NCBI GenBank assembly: GCA_964440795.1
Contig: CAYTTQ010000003.1
Location: 1-64,000 of the forward strand
DNA: 64,000 nucleotides
Direction: 5' to 3'
Source of the DNA: C00003060 sp964440795
Lineage (GTDB): Bacteria > Desulfobacterota > Desulfobacteria > Desulfobacterales > C00003060
The translations under genes were made by a program, and so were the position numbers. The notes under the pieces were generated by a model that saw nothing but the letters and a program-made list of their open reading frames with translations, did no database searches and had not been told where the DNA came from. Positions 17,334 to 28,803 of the stretch are shown here, one piece after another (positions within the stretch are counted from its first letter, which is position 1; each line of letters begins with the position of its first letter).

Positions 17334-19225
17334 ATATAATGAGGAAACATGCCGGTTCCTGGTTGATTAAGGTGATCTTAGTCGTCATTGTGGTTGTGTT
17401 CGTTTTCTGGGGCGTGGGCAGTTACCGGTCTCGTCAAGAAACTCGTATCGCCGTAGTGAACGGGGAAGTCATCGCCCTGGAGGCCTATCGGAACGCCTAC
17501 CAGCAGTTGGAAAATCAATATCGCCAACAGCTGGGTGACGCCATGAATCAAGACCTCATGAAGAACCTCAATCTCAAGGAACAAGCGTTGGATCAATTGA
17601 TAAACCGCCGATTGATTCTCCAACAGGCCGAGCAGTTGGGACTCAAGGTAAACAATAACGAGTTGATAAGGGCCATTCAGGGTATTCCCGCCTTTCAAGA
17701 AAGCGGCCGTTTTGATTCGAGGCGGTATCAGCGTATGTTGGCAGTCAATCGAATGACCGCCGAGATGTTTGAAGAAAGTATGAGACAAGAACTCCTGATG
17801 GAAAAGATGCGGGACATCGTTTTGGGTAATGTGAAGGTCTCGGAGGCTGAACTCCTGGAGAGATTCAAGTGGCAGGAGCGGAAGGTTCGTGTTGAGTACG
17901 TGGCATTCAAGCCCGCCGCCTATGAGGCGGATTTGGAGATATCTTCGGAAGCTGTGGAGGCCTATTTCTCCGAGCACCGGAAATCGTATGAGACGCCCCC
18001 CAAGGTTAAGGCGGCGTATGTCCGTTTCGGTTTTGACGACTACCGCGATGAGATCGATATTTCTCGGGAGGAGGTACGGGCTCATTTTGAGCGTAATAAG
18101 GAGACCTATGGAACACCCAAAAAGGTTCGTGCCCGACATATCCTTTTTCAGCTGGAAGCCGGAGCCACGGCGGAAGAGCAGGAAGCGGCAAAGAACCGGG
18201 CCTGGGTGGTCATGGAAGAGGCCAAATCAGGTAAAGAGTTTGCTGAATTGGCCAAGAGATACTCTGACGATCCGGGGAGCAAGGACCAGGGAGGAGATCT
18301 CGGGTTCTTTGCGAAGGATCGCATGGTGAAGCCGTTTTCAGATGTTGCGTTTGCGATGGAGCCCGGTGAGATCAGCGAACCCGTTTTGACTCGGTTCGGA
18401 TGGCACATCATCAAAGTGGAAGCGGTGCAGGAGGCTACGGCCCCTGACTTGGAGAAAGTGGCGGATGAGATCCGAGACCAGTTGGTCAAGGACGCGGCCA
18501 AACGCCTTGCCTATAACGAGGCCGAGAGGTTTTATGAGGCAGGTTATGGGGCCAGTCATATCAGGGACGTGTCGGTAACGGGCGACGTGGAGATCCGTGA
18601 AACCCCCTTTTTCGCCCGCAACGAACCGGTCCCCGGGATTGTTCAGGCGCAAGAATTCGCGCGGGTTGCATTTACGTTAGAGGATGGCCAGATCAGTGAA
18701 CCGTTGGCCTTGTCCGACGGATATTATATTCTTGAGGTCACCAACCGGAAAGTGCCCCAAATCCCGCAATTTGAGTCGGTTCAAGATCAGGTGAGAAAAG
18801 ATCTGGCCGGGGTTGAGGCGGCGGAAATGGCCCAACAAGAGGCGGCGGCATTTCTTCAGTCGGTAAAAGAGGCCACGGCATTTGAAACGGCTGCGAATAC
18901 CTTCGGTGTGGCCCTCGAAGACACGGGGTTTTTCAAGCGATCCGATACCGTGCCCGGTATTGGACGGGCACGGTCGTTTGTGGAAACGGCTTTTTCGTTG
19001 GACGTCGAGGATCCCGTGGTCGACACCGTCGTTGAGGGTGGACAAGCCTACTATGTGATGCGGCTGAAGGCGCACCAGGCGGCCGACATGGAGGATTTTG
19101 AAGCCCGGAAGGCACAGATTGAGTCTAGACTTGTTTCGCAAAAGCGCCAGAAGCGGATGGAAGAATGGTTGGCTCAACTGCGACAACAGGGGGAAGTTTC
19201 CATAAAGAAAGGGTTTCTGGACTGA
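17327..19225 (+). CDS. ppiD: PpiD/SurA-like membrane-anchored peptidyl-prolyl isomerase
   Basis: A 632-residue periplasmic folding factor anchored by one N-terminal membrane segment (about residues 12-32, LIKVILVVIVVVFVFWG). A SurA-N-like helical domain follows (QLINRRLILQQAEQLG near 85), then a parvulin domain starting at VRARHILFQLE near 265, with the typical YSDDPGSKDQGGDLGFF and FGWHIIKVE motifs. A second, degenerate parvulin-like region lies toward the C-terminus. This matches E. coli PpiD in architecture and size (623). The ATG at 17327 lies inside the last codons of aconitase, with GAGGATG upstream, and the TGA overlaps the hypA ATG by one base. Confidence 0.88.
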   Translation: MLNIMRKHAGSWLIKVILVVIVVVFVFWGVGSYRSRQETRIAVVNGEVIALEAYRNAYQQLENQYRQQLGDAMNQDLMKNLNLKEQALDQLINRRLILQQAEQLGLKVNNNELIRAIQGIPAFQESGRFDSRRYQRMLAVNRMTAEMFEESMRQELLMEKMRDIVLGNVKVSEAELLERFKWQERKVRVEYVAFKPAAYEADLEISSEAVEAYFSEHRKSYETPPKVKAAYVRFGFDDYRDEIDISREEVRAHFERNKETYGTPKKVRARHILFQLEAGATAEEQEAAKNRAWVVMEEAKSGKEFAELAKRYSDDPGSKDQGGDLGFFAKDRMVKPFSDVAFAMEPGEISEPVLTRFGWHIIKVEAVQEATAPDLEKVADEIRDQLVKDAAKRLAYNEAERFYEAGYGASHIRDVSVTGDVEIRETPFFARNEPVPGIVQAQEFARVAFTLEDGQISEPLALSDGYYILEVTNRKVPQIPQFESVQDQVRKDLAGVEAAEMAQQEAAAFLQSVKEATAFETAANTFGVALEDTGFFKRSDTVPGIGRARSFVETAFSLDVEDPVVDTVVEGGQAYYVMRLKAHQAADMEDFEARKAQIESRLVSQKRQKRMEEWLAQLRQQGEVSIKKGFLD

Positions 19226-19566
19226 TGCATGAAGTTACCATCGCCCAAGGTCTGATCAAGATGCTCGAAGAGGAAACGCAAAAACACGGGGCCAGTCGCA
19301 TCAAGGAAGTGAATGTAAAGGTGGGCGCCCTTTCCAACTGTGTTCCAGACGCGTTGCTCTTTGCCTTTGAAACCTCCACCGTGGGGACGGTTGCGGAGGG
19401 AGCGAAGTTGAATATAGAGCACATCCCCGCCAGGGGGCGATGTGAGCGGTGCGATTTGGAGTTTGAAGTGGAGAGCGCCATCTTTATGTGTCCTGAGTGC
19501 AATCAGATCGCATCGGAAATCATTTCGGGAAAGGAACTCGATCTGGTGGACTTTGAAGCGGAATAA
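19225..19566 (+). CDS. hypA: Hydrogenase nickel incorporation protein HypA
   Basis: HypA delivers Ni(II) to [NiFe]-hydrogenase precursors, and in some bacteria to urease, working with HypB in the cytoplasm. The 113-residue protein begins MHEVTIAQ, with the essential N-terminal His2-Glu3 nickel site, and has the structural zinc site CERC near residue 73 and CPEC near 90. The start is the ATG at 19225, overlapping the ppiD stop (TGATG). No other hyp or hydrogenase genes lie nearby, so it is an orphan within an aconitase-ppiD transcript and its partner genes must be elsewhere. Confidence 0.93.
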   Translation: MHEVTIAQGLIKMLEEETQKHGASRIKEVNVKVGALSNCVPDALLFAFETSTVGTVAEGAKLNIEHIPARGRCERCDLEFEVESAIFMCPECNQIASEIISGKELDLVDFEAE

Positions 19567-19643
19567 TCGCAGATAGACTGACAGGTTGCTAGCGTGATCT
19601 CCTTTGGGAAACCCGTCTCTCCGGCGCCTGCCGTTTGGAAAAC

Positions 19644-19829
19644 ATGAATTTCAAACTCAAGGATTTTTTCATTTCACTGCTCTTTGTGGCCGGGTTCCTC
19701 TCGGTTTACAAGCTTCTGGAGTCAGTGGTGCCGATGACCGGTAAATGGTCGTTCCTGTTTCCACTGGGCTTGATGATCGCCGGCCTAGCGGTAATTGTGC
19801 TGGTCAGCTGGTTTCTGAAGAAGCGGTAA
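19644..19829 (+). CDS. Small two-segment membrane protein, unknown
   Basis: A 61-residue protein with two hydrophobic segments: FFISLLFVAGFLSVYKLL (about 8-25) and FPLGLMIAGLAVIVLVSWFL (about 38-57), ending KKR. The in-frame TTG at 19635 is an alternative start; neither has a strong Shine-Dalgarno. It follows hypA by 77 nt on the same strand. The hydrophobic pattern supports a real protein, but no family is recognised. Confidence 0.5.
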   Translation: MNFKLKDFFISLLFVAGFLSVYKLLESVVPMTGKWSFLFPLGLMIAGLAVIVLVSWFLKKR

Positions 19830-19865
19830 TAGAACGGCGCGTCATGCCGACCCAAGATTCCCGGA

Positions 19866-23187
<3,322 letters not shown>

Positions 23188-23195
<8 letters not shown>

Positions 23196-24525
23196 GGTCG
23201 TTGCTGTCGAGTAAAGCGCCGAGGTTTTGCCAATTGAAGGGTATCACCCGGCCGTTTTTGATGATGGTCGGCCATACGGTATGACACGCTTGATGATCGT
23301 CTGGACCGAAATGTAAAGGCTGTCCCAGGCCGATGTCGAAATCACCGAGTTGCTCAAGATGGGTCACGACGGCTTCTCGGGTCAGCTGTTCCCCAACACC
23401 AAGGGTGTTCAAGGCCCGCAGAAAAATGCGTGCCGTAATGTATCCTTCCAAGGAACCGAACGTTGGCTTTGCGGCGGGATCCCAGCCACGAAGGGCCCGG
23501 TGGTATTCGGCAACAATGGGCAGGTCCGATTCGAAATGGGGAACCACTTGGGTGATAATCACGTTGTCCCCAAATTCCCCCAATTGTCCGGCCAGGGGCT
23601 TTCCCCCGACAAACGAGACATTCAGAAAAAGGGCGTCCAGACCGCTTTGTTTGGCAAGGGTGACGAACACGCCGCATGGCGCATAGGCCCCCACCATGAT
23701 AACCGCCCGCGGTTGGGGGTTGGCGATGACCATATCCGCCAAGGCGTTTTCGACTGCCAATGTATTTCTCTCATATCGGCTATGGATAATTCGCGTCTCG
23801 TCGCCGAGTCCATGTGTCTTGAGAGCAGCCATGCCGCCGGTATAGCCTGCGTCTCCATAGGCGTCCCGCTGGGTGAAAAAGGCAATTTCGTTGGGTTTAA
23901 GTCCGCCAAACTCGATGAGGGCATTCACCATGGCACTGGTTTCCTCGGCATAACTTGCCCGATAGTTCAAGACATATCGGTCTGGCGGGTTCCTCCTCAG
24001 AACGCCGGCCCCGGTAAAGGCGCCGAAGAACGGGGTTTTACTTGCATTGGCGATGGGAATTGCGGCGACGGCCGTCGGGGTCCCCACATTTCCGATAACG
24101 GCAAGCACCTGCTCTTCCTCAATCAACGTCCGCATGTTGGGTGCGGTGCGTGACGGTTCATAGCCGTCGTCAAGCGAAATCAGGGAAAACGCCTGCCCGC
24201 GAAATCCGCCTGCCCGATTGGCTTCACTTAAGGCACTCAAGACGCCCGCACGCATATTAATGCCCAAAATCGCGGCAGGACCGGTGAGTGCCGTAGACAT
24301 TCCCAACACGATGCCGTCCGCAGCTCCGGCCCGGCAGGGGGTGGCGAGCGGCAATCCGGTCAAAAAAATGGAGATGAGGATCCCAAAAAAAACCTGACGC
24401 CTCAGGCATTCGGGCAGATGGGAGGCTTTTGAGACGCCGGCCTTAAACATGCGTTGTCCCATCTGACGAATCGGTCCGGTGAGGGATTTTAGGTACTGGA
24501 AGACGAAAACAGTGCGGTCTTTCAT
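23188..24525 (-). CDS. Periplasmic ligand-binding protein (Peripla_BP_6 type) coupled to sensor kinase
   Basis: A 445-residue protein of the leucine/isoleucine/valine-binding fold. After a long N-terminal region with a hydrophobic export segment (FFGILISIFLTGLPLA, about residues 46-61 from this start), the mature part opens IVLGMSTALTGPAAILG, the classic start of this family, and continues with DDGYEPSRTAPN and GNVGTPTAVAAIPIAN. Start choice is uncertain: ATG 24525 follows AAAGGACTT closely, TTG 24597 and ATG 24450 are alternatives. Its stop overlaps the kinase start, so it is more likely a sensory partner of that kinase than a transport subunit. The ligand is unknown, perhaps an amino acid or an aromatic acid. 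Confidence 0.82.
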
Positions 24526-24597
24526 AAGTCCTTTCGCCCAAGTATGTAAAGGCCCAAGTGGCGGAAACGCCGGGTTGACCTTGATAAAATATGGCAA

Positions 24598-25038
24598 GAT
24601 CCATGCCGCTTTTTTTTGACGACGGGCGTCCGAAAGGACCGTGCATGCTGATCCGAGGGCTCGTCCGCGAAAGAGAGGAACTGCGTATGACCGTCGGCAG
24701 GGACCGTCAACGTGGTTAGGGCCTTATGCGCCGCTGGACGAATGCCGAAAGCACTTTGAAAAGCTCATCGGCACCGAGGTGCCATGGGAAAAGGGCAAGT
24801 TCGAGGACTAACCCAGCCATTCACCCAGGGCAATTCCCCTTCATATCTCTCATCTCTTCCGCCATCTGTTAGCTCTAGGTACCTTCGGAGAAAATACCCC
24901 TTGCCACAAAATTGCCGGCTTGTGAATCCTCCCACCTGTGTCCCGTCAACAAGAAACCTTGAAATTTGCCGCGAAGTTTGCTTAGCTATGAACGCTTGAT
25001 TCCGAGCCGACCTAAACTGATCTGCGAAGGGTAATTCC
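24598..25038. other. Intergenic region with a possible gene remnant
   Basis: The 441 nt between the binding-protein gene and the unknown cassette contain no complete recognisable gene. A plus-strand frame from GTG 24641 to the TAA at 24809-24811 encodes 56 residues ending in a plausible protein-like tail (LDECRKHFEKLIGTEVPW), preceded by AAAGGACC. This may be a small gene or the 3' end of a degraded one. The remaining sequence to 25038 is non-coding by eye and is AT-richer than its left flank, marking the edge of the accessory patch. Confidence 0.35.
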
Positions 25039-25704
25039 ATGACACTTGTTGCCAAACCCGAAGGACGTGAGATAGTTTACCGTGTCAGTTTTGCCGAACC
25101 TATATTTAACCCATTTGAAGATAAACACTTCATGCCATTGCTCACGAGGATTAATAAAGACTTCGGCGTCCGGCTCAATGACATTACCATTAACAAAGGA
25201 GCACTATCTGACGGGATCCTGGCCTTTTCAGTCTTTGAAGGGCGGACTTGGTTCCGAGTATCATATGGGGTCGAAGAAGTGACAGCAAGTATGGTGCACC
25301 CACAAAGCGAGGAACAAGTGGCTCGGCTATACTTCACGCTTTCTGAGTACTTCCGAACCCACAAGTTAGGGCGCCAGCAAATAACATTTAGATACCATTT
25401 GTCTCTAGAAACAGATGCAATTGAATACCTCAGATCCTTGAATCCTGACATTCCGCCCGGGTTCGAAGCTGAGCTAGAATCATCCGGCGTATCTTATGCG
25501 CTTAGAATTCCTGAGGATGAACTATCTATCTACATATCACTCTCTGCATCATTATTGGTAGATGGGGGCTTATATTTTACTATCGATTATGATTTTGCTC
25601 CCAGCATCCATGACTTTCGTGGTGCTTTGAAAGTTGCAGAGGAACGTCTAAATTTTGTACAGGGAGCATTAGGTATGAAAATCAAGGCGGGGGAGGGGGA
25701 ATGA
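25039..25704 (+). CDS. Unknown protein, first gene of three-gene cassette
   Basis: A 221-residue soluble protein starting at ATG 25039 after GAAGGGTAATTCC. The alternating hydrophobic pattern suggests a mainly beta structure, with two similar-looking halves; the opening (REIVYRVSFAEPIFNPF) and the phrase FRVSYGVEEVTASM faintly resemble TIGR04255-type proteins, but I would not assign it. No signal peptide or membrane segment. Codon use is visibly richer in A/T at third positions than in neighbouring genes, hinting at transfer. The TGA overlaps the next ATG (ATGA), so the two are probably translationally coupled. Confidence 0.7.
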   Translation: MTLVAKPEGREIVYRVSFAEPIFNPFEDKHFMPLLTRINKDFGVRLNDITINKGALSDGILAFSVFEGRTWFRVSYGVEEVTASMVHPQSEEQVARLYFTLSEYFRTHKLGRQQITFRYHLSLETDAIEYLRSLNPDIPPGFEAELESSGVSYALRIPEDELSIYISLSASLLVDGGLYFTIDYDFAPSIHDFRGALKVAEERLNFVQGALGMKIKAGEGE

Positions 25705-26234
25705 CGGAAAAAAGACCGGAATTTTTGCCGGGGAATATATTCAATATAATGGAAAAACCTGAGATGTCTGAGTTGTTTCGGGCAATAACGCACTATCATG
25801 CATCACCGCTGAGGGAATGGGTTGGGGGGACATTGGCCTCGGATGTGTCAGCGGCACGAGGCTTGCAAAATGAGGGGGTTCGGGAAAGACAAACTATCGG
25901 AAGAGCCCTGCTTGGCATAGCTAGCTTGAAGGGCTCACGTGAAGAGGTTGCAGGTTTGAGGAAACGGATTAACAACCTCGAAAAAGAAGTAGTTGAATTA
26001 AGGGGAATTGTCGCGGCCCTTCAGAAGATTTCAGCCCAGGACACTGGGCCTGTTGTTGAATTGCGGGATATCTCCTACGAAGACGCTAAGGCTGAAATTA
26101 CGCAATACTTTTCCGACCACCATGGTCAGGATTTGGATGCCGATGACATTCAAGATGCCCTACGAATAGATATAGATACTGTAATTCAGGTCTGCGAAGA
26201 ATTGGAACAAGAGGGGCAAATTCGAGGCCTATGA
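25701..26234 (+). CDS. Unknown coiled-coil protein with C-terminal winged-helix-like segment
   Basis: A 177-residue soluble protein overlapping its neighbours by 4 nt on both sides (ATGA at 25701 and at 26231). Residues about 75-112 form a strongly heptad-patterned coiled coil (GLRKRINNLEKEVVELRG). The last 45 residues (DAKAEITQYFSDHHGQDLD, then a helix ending EELEQEGQIRGL) have the shape of a winged helix: AEI-LF, DIxDAL and a predicted recognition helix. It could be an oligomeric regulator or adaptor of the first protein. No family is recognised with confidence. Confidence 0.7.
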   Translation: MTEKRPEFLPGNIFNIMEKPEMSELFRAITHYHASPLREWVGGTLASDVSAARGLQNEGVRERQTIGRALLGIASLKGSREEVAGLRKRINNLEKEVVELRGIVAALQKISAQDTGPVVELRDISYEDAKAEITQYFSDHHGQDLDADDIQDALRIDIDTVIQVCEELEQEGQIRGL

Positions 26235-26428
26235 CAGACGAAGAATCTAGGCCGTGCCTTCGCAAGCAAGGTGATTGTATTGAAGGTGACAAGCTTTATA
26301 TTCAGTGTAGGAAACCAGGTCAGTGGAAGAAGTTTCGCATGACCGAGCAACACCAAGGACATAAATGCAAAGCCGAAAAGAATGCCAGAGCGAGAATACT
26401 AAAAAAATACACTAACATTCAGAATTGA
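26231..26428 (+). CDS. Small basic protein, third gene of unknown cassette
   Basis: A 65-residue, lysine- and arginine-rich protein with four cysteines (CLRKQGDC, then IQC and HKC) that could bind a metal. The ATG at 26231 overlaps the preceding TGA. It ends 138 nt before the 3' end of tRNA-Val, which is on the opposite strand. The small basic character would suit a nucleic-acid-associated accessory protein. Its position as the last overlapping member suggests it belongs to the same functional unit as the two genes before it. Confidence 0.55.
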   Translation: MTDEESRPCLRKQGDCIEGDKLYIQCRKPGQWKKFRMTEQHQGHKCKAEKNARARILKKYTNIQN

Positions 26429-26565
26429 GACCGGCCTCCACAGTCGCCTCCGACTTGCCCGGGCTTCCGTCCCGCTTCAGTTCGCGTGCCACTGCCGTTA
26501 AAAACTCACCAAAGGTCCCGTCCGACCGTCATCTCTTCCGACGTGGCTTCGCGGCCGACGGAGGT

Positions 26566-26640
26566 TGGTAGGCACGCGGGGATTTGAACCCCGGACCTCT
26601 ACCGTGTCAAGGTAGCGCTCTCCCCCTGAGCTACGTGCCT
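26566..26640 (-). tRNA. tRNA-Val (anticodon GAC)
   Basis: The minus strand folds into a standard cloverleaf: acceptor AGGCACG with CGTGCCT, D arm GCTC-AGGGGGAGA-GC, anticodon stem CTACC/GGTAG enclosing TTGACAC (anticodon GAC, valine), and T arm CGGGG-TTCAAAT-CCCCG. The 3' CCA is encoded (TGG at 26566-26568 on the plus strand). Its 3' end faces the AT-richer cassette at 25039-26428, the arrangement expected if that patch entered at the tRNA. I found no duplicated tRNA 3' end at the far side. Confidence 0.96.
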
Positions 26641-26685
26641 GCACAAAGTCATTCCATACCTTTGCTTTTGTGCCGCTGTCAAGTA

Positions 26686-26757
26686 CTAAGGGCTCACGCA
26701 AAAATAATTTCAGATTTTGCCATCTCGGCTTCAGCCCATCTTTGACCGATGCCTCAT
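26686..26757 (+). repeat. Dispersed intergenic repeat, copy B
   Basis: Matches the reverse complement of copy A (window start) at roughly 85% by eye over about 65 nt, including an identical TTTTGCCATCTCGGCTTC. It fills the space between tRNA-Val and the pgsA stop codon at 26761, just as copy A abuts the lpxC stop. Both full copies therefore sit immediately downstream of a gene and point toward its 3' end. Confidence 0.7.
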
Positions 26758-26760
26758 CAT

Positions 26761-27330
26761 TCAGGGCACAGGGTGGGTGTGTTCTTCCTGTAAAATGTTT
26801 AGGCCTCGGTAAATGTATTGCAATCCCGAGATGATGGTGAAACCGGTGGTGAACCAAAACACGGCGCATTTGATCTGACCAATTGGCGGTAGCTGGTAAG
26901 CCGCAAGTACGGTAGCTACGGTCGTGATTTGAGCAACCGTGGTCAGTTTGCTTAAAATGGACGGCTTGGCTTCGAAGCTTCGATCCATTATGTTTAACAA
27001 TCCCACGCCAAAAAGAATCAATACGTCTCTGGTGATGACAATAACGGTCACCCAACCGGGAATCATCCCCTGAATGGCCAGGGTGATGAACGCGGTTGTT
27101 AAGAGCAGCTTGTCTGCCGTGGGGTCAAGATAAGCCCCGAGCGTGGTTTTACGTCGGAATACGCGAGCAATGAAGCCGTCCAGGCCGTCGGTGACCGCGG
27201 CTAATGCAAAGAAAAACAGCGCCCACCCGAAGAGATGTCGAATCAGACAGATGGCAAAGATCGGGGTGATCAGTATCCGGGCAAGGGTTAATGCGTTGGG
27301 GGCATTTATCCGGAGCGTAATTTCTTTCAT
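26761..27330 (-). CDS. pgsA: CDP-diacylglycerol-glycerol-3-phosphate 3-phosphatidyltransferase
   Basis: PgsA makes phosphatidylglycerolphosphate from CDP-diacylglycerol and glycerol-3-phosphate at the inner membrane. The 189-residue protein has the CDP-alcohol phosphotransferase motif DGLDGFIAR followed by a G and two aspartates (LGAYLDPTADK), near residues 48-75, and about four hydrophobic segments. The opening NAPNALTLARILITP is typical of PgsA. The size fits (about 182 in E. coli). A CDP-alcohol transferase of another specificity is possible but less likely given the N-terminus. Confidence 0.9.
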   Translation of the reverse strand: MKEITLRINAPNALTLARILITPIFAICLIRHLFGWALFFFALAAVTDGLDGFIARVFRRKTTLGAYLDPTADKLLLTTAFITLAIQGMIPGWVTVIVITRDVLILFGVGLLNIMDRSFEAKPSILSKLTTVAQITTVATVLAAYQLPPIGQIKCAVFWFTTGFTIISGLQYIYRGLNILQEEHTHPVP

Positions 27331-27441
27331 GATCGCCGACGGCAGTCCGAATAGCTATTTACGATTATCCGAAATACGCAAGTTCATGCCACGAGGAGAC
27401 CGCTCCTTCGGCTCATGGTTGACAAATAACCACTTAATCGT

Positions 27442-28719
27442 TTACCAAACCAAGGGCTCCGTTTCCATCGAATCTTGTTCCATCGATTCTTGGCGGTCTT
27501 CGACGGGGCCGTTTCCTTTGGGAGTCAGGCCAAGGGTTATCGTGTCCCGGCCGACCTCGAGGACGTTGATGCCAAAACGGTCGAAGTTCTTGAGCACCAA
27601 TTCCTCCGCCAGTCCCTGAGCGGTACCCTGAATTTCTACATCGACGTGGGCTTCGTCCGTCCGGATTCCCCGCAAATAGACGTTTTTTGTCCCGGTAATA
27701 TCCTCTTTGAGGGTTTTGCGTAACTGGACGAAATCGGCATATTTGTCAATCCCCGTCACCAACAGCTTAACTACCGAGGTTTGCCTGGTTTCCCCCCGCC
27801 AGCTTGCCGATACTTGTCTGATGAGTTCCGTGGCTATATCCGATGTGGCCAGACCCAAGGCCTTGGTTCCTGCAATCATTTCGTCATCGTGCACGGCCGC
27901 GTTAGATGCCTGGAAGGAACCTATGGCGCTGCCGCTGTTCACCTGCAGCACGCGGAGCGACAGATGGGCTTCCACCGCGTGCATTCCTGTTCCAGAAACG
28001 TTTCCTGTTCGCTCGGCAACTGCAGTGCCCAGGACCGCGATGTCCGCGCCGACTTGTTCCGCCCAGCGAAGGGCCATTTCATCGCTCGGTCTGGTGGCCA
28101 CAAAAGGTTCTGGGGCGGTCTCCCCGTTGTATCCCCCGTCCAGCCGCAAGACCGTAAAGTCCCGTCCTTCAAACGCCCGTCTTAACCCTGCTTCTACGGT
28201 TAGCATGGGGTCCGTGACGGCGTCTTTTTGCCAGGTAAAGTGCGGCACTTGCCATCCTACGTTCTTTTCGGAAAGCAACAGTATGACCCTCGGCAGATCC
28301 TGGTCCGATGCCAGGATTCCTATGGACTCCAGTTTGTTGCGAAGCGTATTCGTCAATACCGTCACTTCCACGACGACTCGATACAACCTGCCGACTTTGG
28401 ATTCGGTAAGGACCTTGTAATTTTGAATAAATGCATCCGACTGTGAAAAGATATGGGCACTGAGCGACTGGAAATGACTGACCACCGCCGTGGAGGACAA
28501 TAAGCGCTGGGTTTCCTGTTCGACGGCATGCCACAGACCCGACTCGATTGCCTCATCCCTGGCAATGGCTACGTTGCCTCCATGGATCTTTCCCGTACCG
28601 ACAGCCGACAACCGTTTAGTCATTTCCGACTGTTCCGCCCCTATAGCACCTGCAGGCCAAGCCAGGAAGGACGTCCCGATCAACAGGAAAAAAAATATAC
28701 GCACTTTCAATAAAGACAT
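27442..28719 (-). CDS. Exported protein of unknown function, FlgT-like N-terminal region
   Basis: A 425-residue secreted protein. The signal peptide (LLKVRIFFFLLIGTSFLAWPAGAIGA) is directly after ATG 28719, which has AGGGTAGG upstream; 15 extra codons to 28764 are less likely. After cleavage, the segment AVGTGKIHGGNVAIARDEAI resembles the N-terminal domain of FlgT and related flagellar/envelope proteins. Further on a GVGAD-type pattern (ADIAVLGTAVAE near 245) and VRVL-like strands suggest a CsgG/TolB-N-like alpha/beta domain. It precedes no flagellar genes here. It follows the exported repeat-containing gene at 28804 and may act with it in the envelope. Confidence 0.65.
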   Translation of the reverse strand: MSLLKVRIFFFLLIGTSFLAWPAGAIGAEQSEMTKRLSAVGTGKIHGGNVAIARDEAIESGLWHAVEQETQRLLSSTAVVSHFQSLSAHIFSQSDAFIQNYKVLTESKVGRLYRVVVEVTVLTNTLRNKLESIGILASDQDLPRVILLLSEKNVGWQVPHFTWQKDAVTDPMLTVEAGLRRAFEGRDFTVLRLDGGYNGETAPEPFVATRPSDEMALRWAEQVGADIAVLGTAVAERTGNVSGTGMHAVEAHLSLRVLQVNSGSAIGSFQASNAAVHDDEMIAGTKALGLATSDIATELIRQVSASWRGETRQTSVVKLLVTGIDKYADFVQLRKTLKEDITGTKNVYLRGIRTDEAHVDVEIQGTAQGLAEELVLKNFDRFGINVLEVGRDTITLGLTPKGNGPVEDRQESMEQDSMETEPLVW

Positions 28720-28803
28720 GGTTTTGTACCTACCCTCAGCAAGGATGAAATCGTAAATCATCAAAATTCGACCCGGCGGCGTAACCTGATTTATGGATGG
28801 GTT

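Noticed and set aside
24765..25055. Minus-strand frame resembling a transposase fragment
   Set aside because: No DDE or other transposase motif, no terminal inverted repeats found; looks like a random open frame in the gap.
26566..26640. Search for att direct repeat of the tRNA-Val 3' end across the cassette
   Set aside because: I did not find a second copy of the T-arm/acceptor 3' sequence at the far side (24598-25038), so island integration at this tRNA remains unproven.
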